From CAJOLV01 sp045631885 (GTDB lineage Bacteria > Bacillota_I > Bacilli_A > RFN20 > CAG-826): 64,000 nt of DNA. The notes beneath the pieces are model-generated. The model saw nothing but the letters and a program-made list of their open reading frames with translations. It was not told the origin of the DNA and ran no database searches. How positions within the stretch are numbered: position 1 is the stretch's first letter; every line of letters starts with the position of its first letter. Shown one piece after another: positions 16,747-24,376 of the stretch. The translations under genes were made by a program, and so were the position numbers. The stretch is taken from positions 1 through 64,000 of the forward strand of contig JAZQVN010000010.1 of NCBI GenBank assembly GCA_045631885.1, read 5' to 3'.

Positions 16747-16956
16747 TATAAAGGAGGAATATTAATCCTCCTCATTAAGTGAGATTGTGCACATGTTATC
16801 TCTTTAATGGATAGAAACAGGTTGAGGCGTTTTGTTCTATATTTCCTTAGCGAGTATACCTAGTTTCTAAAAACGTCTAGTCTCTATTTTATAGGCGTTT
16901 TAAAAAGATCATTCTCCGTCGAGCTATTGACCGTAGTGAGGGGAATGATCTTTTTC
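16747..16956 (+). ncRNA. Candidate small structured RNA with its own terminator
   Basis: Consecutive hairpins: AGGAGGA/TCCTCCT (16752, 16766); TAGAAACAGGT with ACCT(A)GTTTCTA (16812, 16858); AAAACGTCT with AGGCGTTTT, one G-T pair (16870, 16893); and a final terminator stem. A TATAAA box lies at 16747-16752. No protein frame is present in this 424-bp gap before the next gene. Identity unknown. Confidence 0.4.
16902..16956. terminator. Strong terminator, possibly bidirectional
   Basis: A 13-bp perfect stem, AAAAAGATCATTC with GAATGATCTTTTT, with A-run and T-run on the two sides and a loop that can form a small inner hairpin. Confidence 0.8.
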
Positions 16957-17044
16957 ATTATACGCGATATATCAATCAAGAATTGAAATATATTTTTGCA
17001 ATCTTTGTCATTTTCGTTAATTTATGTAAAATTTTACAAAATAC

Positions 17045-17073
17045 TTTACACTTTTTTACACTTTTGCTATAGT
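17045..17073 (+). promoter_or_regulatory. Sigma-A-type promoter of the small HTH gene
   Basis: TTTACA, exactly 17 bp, TATAGT. The -35 area holds several TTTACA-like copies (within 17030-17060) that could serve as repressor sites. It lies downstream of the first possible ATG, which supports the start at 17092. Confidence 0.75.
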
Positions 17074-17091
17074 GTAGGTGAGGTAGAGTTA

Positions 17092-17412
17092 ATGAAAATT
17101 ATTGATGCAGTAACGATTAGTGAACTATCTAGATTATTAAATAAGTCTAGACCAACAGTGTACAAATACATCTCTGATTATGAAGAAGGGTTATATGATT
17201 CAATACCAGAGAATGTCAAAGAGTTATTTAGATTAATAGATCAAGAGGATTATGAATACGAAAAAATAGTGGATTATTGTCATAAGAGATTCGGGGAGAG
17301 TGGCCCAAAGATATCGATCTCCGCGAAGAATGCGATTGATTATATCATCGCTCATCAAGACGATATCGACTTTGTCGAATTAGATTATTATTTAAAGAAA
17401 GTGAGTAAGTGA
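17092..17412 (+). CDS. Small helix-turn-helix protein
   Basis: 106 residues when started at the ATG with GAGGT 8 bp upstream; an upstream frame extension to 16996 would precede the promoter and is rejected. Residues 5-30 (VTISELSRLLNKSRPTVYKY) form a clear helix-turn-helix. The rest is acidic and helical, with no known domain. The stop overlaps the beginning of the next gene's ribosome-binding region, so the two are translationally coupled. A DNA-binding regulator of its own operon is the simplest reading. A toxin-antitoxin-like arrangement with the following hydrophobic protein is possible but unsupported. Confidence 0.7.
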   Translation: MKIIDAVTISELSRLLNKSRPTVYKYISDYEEGLYDSIPENVKELFRLIDQEDYEYEKIVDYCHKRFGESGPKISISAKNAIDYIIAHQDDIDFVELDYYLKKVSK

Positions 17413-17414
17413 TT

Positions 17415-18461
17415 ATGAACAAGAGAAAAAAGAGTATTTTAGAACAAAATTTATATTCATCATTAATCGCCTATAGATTAAATCAGGAGATTCTTATTAT
17501 TGAAGAAGAAGTCAGTAAGCTAAAAGGTGATGCTGCTGTTGAGAAAAAGGGTATCAAGAAGATTGTTGATAAGGTTATTGAACCAATTAGAAATCATCAA
17601 GAAAAGAAAGCTAGTGATGATTATGTGAAAGCTAGTAACAATCTCCATGATTATATCGCTAAGTTAGAAGAAGAGAGAATTGATTATTCTTCTTATAAAA
17701 GCGAAGAGAAATTAAATCGCTTAATGGATACTTTATTCCATAAAGATAATGGAACAGGGAAATTATCTTTAGCTTTAGAACTTGCAATATCTGATGGTAT
17801 TGATGAAATCAAGTTTTTAAGAGAAGAAGAATCATTAAGAAGTTTATCAGTCTTATTATTTGATGATGAAAATAAGATGATCAATTTAAGAAAGGTTTAT
17901 CAATATTGTTATAAGAAGATTAATAACAAGAAACCATTAGATGATTTCTCCTTCGGTGTCATCTTAGGATCTACTTCCGTGGCCTTAACATTAATTAACC
18001 CAGCGTTAGCCTTAGTCGCAGGCGCAGGCTTAGTCAGTGCTTATTTCATCAATAAGAAAGTCAAAGAATCTAACCCAGACGAATCATTATTAATGTTTTC
18101 AACATTAGTCGCCGGTGGTAAGACTAAATTATCTAAATCAATGTCTAAATTCTTTAAAAACGTTGATAAAGAATCATTAGCCCACGCTTTCGCGACAGGA
18201 TTAACAATTTATAATTTCACATTTACTGATAAAGACACTCCTGCAGCGAAAGAAGCCTTAAGCAATTATATTCAAATGATTGATGACTTAAGAGGAGATG
18301 AAGAATATTTCGCTCTCGTCGAAAAGATGGATATTGATAGCCATTACGAAAAGATTGAAATCTGTAATAGAGTGATCCTCTTATTAAAAGAAGTGACAAC
18401 AAAGAATATTGAAGTTTTAGCGAAAGCTAGTAACTCTAATCCAAAACCTCAAGAAGCATAA
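17415..18461 (+). CDS. Protein of unknown function with a central Gly/Ala-rich hydrophobic segment
   Basis: 348 residues from ATG; a GTG at 17409 overlapping the previous stop is the alternative. The N-terminal ~165 residues are charged and helical, probably coiled coil. Residues ~178-215 are hydrophobic (FGVILGSTSVALTLINPALA, then VAGAGLVSAYFI) and could form a helical hairpin in a membrane. The C-terminal ~135 residues are again helical. I recognise no family. It is cotranscribed with the HTH gene and followed by a terminator. It could be a membrane-active effector or an envelope/stress protein; the sequence does not decide. Confidence 0.65.
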   Translation: MNKRKKSILEQNLYSSLIAYRLNQEILIIEEEVSKLKGDAAVEKKGIKKIVDKVIEPIRNHQEKKASDDYVKASNNLHDYIAKLEEERIDYSSYKSEEKLNRLMDTLFHKDNGTGKLSLALELAISDGIDEIKFLREEESLRSLSVLLFDDENKMINLRKVYQYCYKKINNKKPLDDFSFGVILGSTSVALTLINPALALVAGAGLVSAYFINKKVKESNPDESLLMFSTLVAGGKTKLSKSMSKFFKNVDKESLAHAFATGLTIYNFTFTDKDTPAAKEALSNYIQMIDDLRGDEEYFALVEKMDIDSHYEKIEICNRVILLLKEVTTKNIEVLAKASNSNPKPQEA

Positions 18462-18484
18462 AGGTCACTTTCTTACCTTATCTT

Positions 18485-18520
18485 ATGCCCCCTTATCTCC
18501 TTACCTAAGAGGGCATTTTT
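18485..18520 (+). terminator. Terminator after the HTH/hydrophobic-protein operon
   Basis: ATGCCC(C)CTT pairs with AAG(A)GGGCAT, followed by TTTTT. Confidence 0.75.
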
Positions 18521-18604
18521 GTTTGAAAAGAATATATTGAAATCTTAATGTGCAAAATTCCACTCGCACATGCTTCTGCAAATTGCAAATTGAACATTTA
18601 ATTT

Positions 18605-18683
18605 TTGGAAAAACCGGAAAAATGAGATAAAAAAGTATTGGAAAAACCGGCAAAACACCTTAAAATAATATTGGAAAACCCGG
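18605..18683 (+). repeat. Three direct repeats TTGGAAAAACCGG in exact 33-bp register
   Basis: Copies start at 18605, 18638 and 18671; the third has one change (AACCCGG). Seventeen bases after the TTGGAA of copies 1 and 2 lie TAAAAA and TAAAAT, so each unit can be read as a -35/spacer/-10. The array ends 19 bp before the ATPase start codon. Likely tandem promoters or cooperative binding sites on one face of the DNA. This is not a CRISPR, since the intervening sequence is not spacer-like and only 13 bp are conserved. Confidence 0.8.
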
Positions 18684-18702
18684 AAAGGAAAATGGTTAAA
18701 CT

Positions 18703-20028
18703 ATGTTTAAGAGAAAAATAGAAACGTTATTAAAAGATTATTATAAAAAGAAGAGCGTTGAAAAGATATTGATTATTTATGGAGCGAGGCAAATTGGAAA
18801 GAGTTATATTATTAGAGAAACTGCCTCAAGAGCTTTCAAACATTATGCTGAAATTGATCTAAAAGATGATTTCGAAAGTCGAAAAAGATTTGCTAATGTT
18901 AAAACAACAAAAGACTTCTATATTTTAATTGGCTCTATTTTTAATGATTTAAATGATTACAATGACACCATCATTTTTCTTGATGAAATCCAGTTTTATC
19001 CACATCTTTTGACAATGCTAAAACCATTAAATAAAGAAAAGAAGTATCGTTTTATCGTTAGTGGGTCATTATTGGGAATTACTCTTCGTCATTCATTTAT
19101 CCCAATGGGATCTATCACAGAAGAAAAAATGTTTCCGATGGATTTTGAAGAATTTTTGTGGGCAAATAATTATAGTAAAAACACAATTAATTACTTACAC
19201 GATTGTTTTAAAAATTTAGATCCAATTAATGAAAGCATACACGATGTTACACTGAGTTTATTTAAGGATTATTTAATATCGGGTGGTTTGCCAGATGCAG
19301 TCAAAGAATACGTTTTAAATAGAAATGTTTCAAAAACTAGACAAGTTCATTTTGAAACATATGGTTTTTACAAAGATGATTGTTCTAAATATGATGATGA
19401 GCATAAATTGAAAATTAGAAGAATCTATGACTTATTATCTTCAAATATGGCTAACAAAGTTAAAAGAATAATGTTTAAGTCTATTGAAAACATCGATGAT
19501 TCAAATCTCGAGAAATATGAAGACGAGTTTGATTATTTGTTTGATTCGGGAATTACCTTACCTTCTCGAGCGGTTTCTAATCCAGTATTCCCTTTAAAAG
19601 AAAGCGTGGCAAAAAACCTTATAAAGGTTTATTACAACGATGTCGGACTATTAACCAATATTTTGTTTCAAAATAACATTGATGCAATTTTAAACAAGGA
19701 TAAAGGGATGAATTTGGGATCAGTTTATGAGACCGCAGCGGCAATGGAATTAAAAGCTCATGGTTTTGAGCTGTTTTATTTCGATAGCAAAAAAGTTGGT
19801 GAAGTTGATTTTCTTATAAATAGTTATAACGATTTATCGGTTATACCAGTTGAAATTAAATCAGGAAAAGACCAAAACAATTATCGCGCTATCCCAAAAC
19901 TTGTCGATAACAAAGGTAACTATAACTTACCTTACGGGTATATTTTTGGAAACAAGAATGTAGTGGAGAAAAAAGATAATCTAATCACGCTTCCCATCTA
20001 TTTGATTATGTTTCTGAAAGCCAAATAA
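18703..20028 (+). CDS. AAA-family ATPase with C-terminal DUF4143 (PD-(D/E)XK-like)
   Basis: Walker A GARQIGKS at residues 27-34; Walker B TIIFLDEIQ near 90; sensor-like IVSGSLLG near 118. The middle is helical. The C-terminal DUF4143 region has LGSVYETAAAMEL, then VGEVDFLI and PVEIKSGK, which match a D...ExK nuclease core. At 441 residues it is typical. The family is often found as isolated, multi-copy genes in gut bacteria, with no settled function. It is monocistronic behind the 33-bp iterons. The first ATPase (3874-5253) has a similar plan but belongs to a different family. Confidence 0.88.
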   Translation: MFKRKIETLLKDYYKKKSVEKILIIYGARQIGKSYIIRETASRAFKHYAEIDLKDDFESRKRFANVKTTKDFYILIGSIFNDLNDYNDTIIFLDEIQFYPHLLTMLKPLNKEKKYRFIVSGSLLGITLRHSFIPMGSITEEKMFPMDFEEFLWANNYSKNTINYLHDCFKNLDPINESIHDVTLSLFKDYLISGGLPDAVKEYVLNRNVSKTRQVHFETYGFYKDDCSKYDDEHKLKIRRIYDLLSSNMANKVKRIMFKSIENIDDSNLEKYEDEFDYLFDSGITLPSRAVSNPVFPLKESVAKNLIKVYYNDVGLLTNILFQNNIDAILNKDKGMNLGSVYETAAAMELKAHGFELFYFDSKKVGEVDFLINSYNDLSVIPVEIKSGKDQNNYRAIPKLVDNKGNYNLPYGYIFGNKNVVEKKDNLITLPIYLIMFLKAK

Positions 20029-20060
20029 TGGTTCAAGTTATAACATTTGTCTTTTGTAAT

Positions 20061-20089
20061 TTGACTATAAAAACATTATTCTATTAATA
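20061..20089 (+). promoter_or_regulatory. Possible promoter just before the oligo-1,6-glucosidase gene
   Basis: TTGACT, 17 bp, TTAATA, with ATG only 2 bp further. No ribosome site is visible, so transcription would begin at or inside the start codon. A weaker alternative box TATAAA lies at 20066-20071. Confidence 0.35.
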
Positions 20090-20091
20090 GA

Positions 20092-21759
20092 ATGAAACAC
20101 ACTGATTGGTATAAAGATGCAGTTATATATCAAATATACCCACGCTCTTTTTGTGATTCAAATGGAGATGGGATGGGTGATATTAATGGCATCATCTCAA
20201 AATTAGATTATTTAAAAGAGTTAGGAGTTAACTGCGTTTGGTTATCTCCGATATATGATTCCCCTCAAGAAGATAATGGATATGATATATCTAACTATAA
20301 AGATATCTATCCACCTTTTGGCACTTTAGAAGATGTCAAAAGAATGATTAAAGAGATGCACGCTCGCGATATTAGATTAATCATGGATTTAGTAGTTAAT
20401 CATACTTCAAGCGAACATCCTTGGTTTAAAAGTGCGATTAGTGATCCTAATTCCCCATATAGAGACTATTACATTATTAAAAAAGGGAAGAAAGGTGGAA
20501 AGAAACCACCGACTAACTGGACAGGGTTTTTCTCCGAACCAGCATGGGAGAGAATTGGAGATACAGAAGATTATTACCTCCACTTATTCGCCAAGGGTCA
20601 ACCAGACTTAAACTGGGAAAATCCAAAAGTAAGAGAAGAGGTTAAAGATATTTTAAGATTTTGGCTCGATTTAGGCGTTGATGGTTTTAGATGTGATGTC
20701 ATCAATTTAATTAGCAAAAGACAAGAATTTAAATCAAGTTTGAAATCAATTGCTTTAACTGGTAAGAAAAACTATATCAGCGGCCCAAGACTTCATGAAT
20801 ATCTCCATGAACTATATGTTGATGTTTTAGATCATTACGACTGCATGACTGTTGGGGAAACAGTGATGACATCTTTAGATGAAGTATTAGAATTAACTGA
20901 TCCAAATAGACAAGAGTTATCAATGGTCTTTAATTTTGAATGCATTGATGTAGATGGTTTATTTGGTGTTAAATATTTCGCCAGAAAATTCAAGTTAAAG
21001 AATTGGAAAAAGATATTTATTAAATGGCAAGATGGCTTATACGGTAAGAGTTGGAATACCTTATTTATTGAAAATCATGACCAGAGAAGAAGTGTTGGTA
21101 GATATAACACTGATGAAGGTCAATTTAGAGTGGTCTCTTCTAAGTCACTTGCGAGTATGTATTTCTTAATGCAAGGGACACCTTTTATCTATCAAGGACA
21201 AGAACTTGCCATTGCTAATCCGCATTTTAAAGATGTCGATGAAGTGACCGATGTTGAATTAAAAAACATCTATCGTTTATATCAAAACATCCCTATCCTG
21301 AGATTATTTGTTAAAAAAGAAAGATTATTAGAGTATACAAGAGAAAACGCGAGAACCCCAATGTTATGGGATGACTCCATCAACGGAGGATTTACCACTG
21401 GTACACCTTGGTTAAAAACTAACGATGATAAGAGTTATAACGCAAAACAAGCTTTAGAAGATAAGAATTCACTTTTCTATCATTATCAATCTTTAATTAA
21501 AATTAAAAGAGAGTATCCAGTTTTTAAAGATGGTCGATATATCCAATTATTAGATAAAGATAAAGATGTATTCGCCTATAAAAGAGTGACAGATGAAGAA
21601 GAAGTCGTGGTCATCTCTTCATTTAGTAAAAACACATTATCTAGACCATTATTATCTGAATACAAAGATTATCAGTTATTGTTATCTAATTACGAATCTG
21701 GTGATGTTAATACATTAAGACCATACGAAAGTAGAGTCTATTATAAACGCAAAAAATAG
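20092..21759 (+). CDS. malL: Oligo-1,6-glucosidase / alpha-glucosidase (GH13_31)
   Basis: Cytoplasmic exo-glucosidase releasing glucose from isomalto- and malto-oligosaccharides. The opening WYKDAVIYQIYPRSF is typical of the family. The TIM barrel carries region I DLVVNHTS, region II GFRCDVIN with nucleophile D202, region III VGETV with acid/base E256, and region IV ENHDQ with D330. The Val after D202 is the residue associated with alpha-1,6 specificity. QPDLNWENP is also family-typical. At 555 residues with no signal peptide it is full length. It starts the intracellular maltodextrin pathway continued by MalQ downstream. No Shine-Dalgarno is evident. Confidence 0.92.
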   Translation: MKHTDWYKDAVIYQIYPRSFCDSNGDGMGDINGIISKLDYLKELGVNCVWLSPIYDSPQEDNGYDISNYKDIYPPFGTLEDVKRMIKEMHARDIRLIMDLVVNHTSSEHPWFKSAISDPNSPYRDYYIIKKGKKGGKKPPTNWTGFFSEPAWERIGDTEDYYLHLFAKGQPDLNWENPKVREEVKDILRFWLDLGVDGFRCDVINLISKRQEFKSSLKSIALTGKKNYISGPRLHEYLHELYVDVLDHYDCMTVGETVMTSLDEVLELTDPNRQELSMVFNFECIDVDGLFGVKYFARKFKLKNWKKIFIKWQDGLYGKSWNTLFIENHDQRRSVGRYNTDEGQFRVVSSKSLASMYFLMQGTPFIYQGQELAIANPHFKDVDEVTDVELKNIYRLYQNIPILRLFVKKERLLEYTRENARTPMLWDDSINGGFTTGTPWLKTNDDKSYNAKQALEDKNSLFYHYQSLIKIKREYPVFKDGRYIQLLDKDKDVFAYKRVTDEEEVVVISSFSKNTLSRPLLSEYKDYQLLLSNYESGDVNTLRPYESRVYYKRKK

Positions 21760-21832
21760 AGTCAATACTCATTAATAAAAGAATCTTTTCTAGAATCGCA
21801 TTTTTCACTATCTCATTTATTTTTTAATGTGC

Positions 21833-21838
21833 TAGAAT
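21833..21838 (+). promoter_or_regulatory. Extended -10 box before malQ
   Basis: TGCTAGAAT gives an extended -10 with a weak -35. It is 30 bp before the start, and GAGGAAA lies between as the ribosome site. Confidence 0.5.
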
Positions 21839-21867
21839 TAGTAACATAAAGAGGAAATACAATAATT

Positions 21868-23277
21868 ATGAAAGATAATGTTGGTGTTTTAATGCCGGTC
21901 GCATCTTTACCTGCAAACCACGGTATCGGTGATTTCGGCAAGAACAGTTATGATTTTATTAAATGGTTAAAGAAGCATCATTATAAGTATTGGCAGATTT
22001 TACCACTTAATCCCTTGGGGCCAGGTAGTTCTCCATATATGTCAACTTGCTCTGAAGCGATTGATATCAGATACATATCTTTAGATATGCTTGTCGAAGA
22101 TGGGTTGTTAGATAAAGCTCCTAGATATCAAGCTAAATCCACATTCATTAAATATATGGATGTCGAAGCTTTCAAAAGAAAATGGCTTTATAAAGCTTAT
22201 AAGAACTTCTTAAAAGGACCACAAAATAGTTTTAAAAGATTTAAGACAGCAAATAAGTGGGCCACTTATTACGGCACCTATTTAGCGCTTAAAAAAGCAA
22301 ATGACGGCAAAGTGTGGAATGAATGGAAGAAATCAGATATCACATATTTTGATAAACACACAACCGCGCCAAAGAGATATTTAGACGAAATCAATTTTGA
22401 AATATTCATGCAATTTATCGCCCAAAAACAATGGGCGAAATTGTGGGCTTTTGCTCGTAAAAAAGGCATTTTGATTATCGCGGACTGCCCATTCTATGTC
22501 GGTATCGATAGTGTTGATTGCTGGTTACATAAAGATCAATTCTTAATGGATGAGAAATATAACCCGACCATGGTCAGTGGTTGTCCACCAGATGCCTTCA
22601 GTGATGAAGGTCAATTATGGGGCACCCCAATCTTTGATTTTGAAAAGATGAAGAAAGATAACTATGAATTCTTAGTCAATAGAATTGGTTATTTAACCAA
22701 AACCTGTGATGTTCTCCGTTTAGACCACTTTAGAGCGTGGGACACATATTGTGTCATTCCAGCGGAAGATGAAAACGCGAAACGCGGTGTGTGGTGGGAA
22801 GGTCCAAGATATGCCTTCTTTGATGCCTTATATGCCAAATATCCAAATGCGAATTTAATCGCTGAAGACTTAGGTGATTTATTCCAAGGTGTTCATGATT
22901 TAAGAGATCATTATCATTTACCAGGTATGTTCATTATGGAATTCTGTATCTTTGATTATAATCAAGAATCTACAGAAAGACAGATTGTCTATCCAGGAAC
23001 ACACGATAACCAAACATTATATGGCTGGTTTAAATCATTAACTCCAGAACAAATCGCTTTCATTAATAGAAGATTAAATTATCCAAGAAATTTATATAAA
23101 GCTATCTTTGATTATATTTGGAATGCGAAGAGCTATATGACTATCTTCCCATTACAAGACTTATTGAAATTAGATGATAAAGCGAGAATTAATTATCCAG
23201 GCACGATCGGTGAACCAAACTGGTGCTGGAAATTAAAAGATATGACTTGGATGAAGAGAGTCAAATTCGGACAATAA
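21868..23277 (+). CDS. malQ: 4-alpha-glucanotransferase (GH77, amylomaltase)
   Basis: Transfers maltosyl and longer glucan units between maltodextrins, releasing glucose, in the cytoplasm. The start PVASLPANHGIGDFG and QILPLNPLGPGSSPYM are GH77 signatures. The catalytic triad is D286 (LRLDHFRAW), E333 (IAEDLG) and D380 (GTHDN). DCPFYVGIDSVDCW and PGCPPD-type loop (SGCPPDAFSDEGQLWG) are present. Length 469 residues is normal. The next gene starts one base after the stop, so the pair forms an operon. It feeds linear dextrins to the phosphorylase encoded 25 kb downstream. Confidence 0.95.
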   Translation: MKDNVGVLMPVASLPANHGIGDFGKNSYDFIKWLKKHHYKYWQILPLNPLGPGSSPYMSTCSEAIDIRYISLDMLVEDGLLDKAPRYQAKSTFIKYMDVEAFKRKWLYKAYKNFLKGPQNSFKRFKTANKWATYYGTYLALKKANDGKVWNEWKKSDITYFDKHTTAPKRYLDEINFEIFMQFIAQKQWAKLWAFARKKGILIIADCPFYVGIDSVDCWLHKDQFLMDEKYNPTMVSGCPPDAFSDEGQLWGTPIFDFEKMKKDNYEFLVNRIGYLTKTCDVLRLDHFRAWDTYCVIPAEDENAKRGVWWEGPRYAFFDALYAKYPNANLIAEDLGDLFQGVHDLRDHYHLPGMFIMEFCIFDYNQESTERQIVYPGTHDNQTLYGWFKSLTPEQIAFINRRLNYPRNLYKAIFDYIWNAKSYMTIFPLQDLLKLDDKARINYPGTIGEPNWCWKLKDMTWMKRVKFGQ

Positions 23278-23278
23278 T

Positions 23279-24097
23279 ATGGAAATTAATTCCATCTGTA
23301 AACCTTATCGAACATATAACGAAGACGCAGTGGTGGTGGTAAAAGACCACCTCTTTGTCGTTATTGACGCGGCCACTGCGTTAGGCGAGCAGTTACATGA
23401 ACCAACAGATGGAGTGTATTTAGCCAAAGCTTTAAAAAGAGAAATCTTAGAATTATATAACTCAGGGAAATTAACACCAAAGAATTTTGAAAAGAAAATG
23501 AATTTGTTATCTCAAAAGTTATATAAAGACTTCTTAAAAGGTGTAAAAAACAAAGAATTAGAGAGATATCAATTCCCTAATGCTTCGATTGCTGTGTGTT
23601 ATATCGATATATGCGATGTCCATATCTTTTCTATCGGTGATACATCCACTTTTGTGAGAAGAAAAGATGATAAAGTAAGATATATTTCTGACCGTTCTAT
23701 TCCTTTGATGGATCAAGAAGTCGTGGAGCATTATCACAAACATGGTGTATACCAGTTTGAAGATATGTATGAGAAGCTCAGATATAACCGTTCTCTCCTC
23801 AATAAAGGCGGTCGAAGAGCGACGTTTTCTCTCTACAAAAAGGCAAATTTGAAGTTTAAACATGAAGTCTTCGATATAAGAGACCTTTCTGAAGTGTATT
23901 TATGCACAGATGGCTATTATGAAGCCTTTGATACTTTCAAGATTTATAAGAGTAGAAGAGAACTCTTCTCTTTATCTCATGACTTACAAACTGTGTGCAA
24001 GAACATCATAGATGTTGCCCATGAAGATAAGGCAATGAAAAAGTATCCAAGATTGAAATTGATCGATGATATTTCCGTCATCCGTGTAGTGTTCTGA
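23279..24097 (+). CDS. PP2C-like protein phosphatase coupled to malQ
   Basis: Residues follow the PP2C order: RTYNED (metal ligands), FVVIDAATAL in place of the usual DGMGG, PNASIAVCYI, IFSIGDTSTFVRR, VYLCTDGYYEAF and DDISVIRV. All acidic metal-ligand positions appear kept although the glycine loop differs, so activity is plausible but not certain. 272 residues, no membrane segment. Its ATG lies one base beyond the malQ stop, so translation is coupled. Its target is unknown; control of carbon metabolism is suggested only by position. A terminator follows. Confidence 0.75.
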   Translation: MEINSICKPYRTYNEDAVVVVKDHLFVVIDAATALGEQLHEPTDGVYLAKALKREILELYNSGKLTPKNFEKKMNLLSQKLYKDFLKGVKNKELERYQFPNASIAVCYIDICDVHIFSIGDTSTFVRRKDDKVRYISDRSIPLMDQEVVEHYHKHGVYQFEDMYEKLRYNRSLLNKGGRRATFSLYKKANLKFKHEVFDIRDLSEVYLCTDGYYEAFDTFKIYKSRRELFSLSHDLQTVCKNIIDVAHEDKAMKKYPRLKLIDDISVIRVVF

Positions 24098-24133
24098 TAG
24101 ACACTTTTACGCAAAAATGTATTAATAGGTTAA

Positions 24134-24156
24134 AATCGCAAAAAATGCGGTTTTTT
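24134..24156 (+). terminator. Terminator after malQ-phosphatase
   Basis: AATCGCA pairs with TGCGGTT (one G-T) around AAAAA, followed by a run of six T. Confidence 0.75.
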
Positions 24157-24230
24157 CATATTTTTGGAAGAGAAAAAAGTCGCAAAAATGCAATTTTGGT
24201 CATGCAGATTGATTCTTAAAAAAATAATGA

Positions 24231-24313
24231 AACGCGCTCGCGAAAGAAAAGTCTTTACACTGACTATAAAAAGTCTTATATTTTAAGTATGGATTTAGGC
24301 ACGAACGAGCGTT
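24231..24313 (+). promoter_or_regulatory. Maltodextrin-transport promoter flanked by inverted operator-like sites
   Basis: TTTACA (24254-24259), 17 bp, TATATT (24277-24282). Upstream AACGCGCTCG and downstream CGAACGAGCGTT form an imperfect inverted pair about 70 bp apart that brackets the promoter. A GACT-ATAAA-AAGTC dyad sits in the spacer. The arrangement suits repressor looping by a LacI/MalR-type regulator, which is not encoded in this window. Confidence 0.55.
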
Positions 24314-24376
24314 AAGTTTCTATTTGATTATGCTTTTTAAGTGTCTTTTAAATTTTATAATGAAAGGAGATTTTCA

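Noticed and set aside
16996..17091. N-terminal extension of the small HTH protein
   Set aside because: It spans a consensus promoter and lacks a ribosome site; the start at 17092 has GAGGT.
18605..18683. Possible CRISPR array
   Set aside because: Only a 13-bp core is conserved and the 20-bp intervals are AT-rich promoter-like sequence, with no cas genes nearby.
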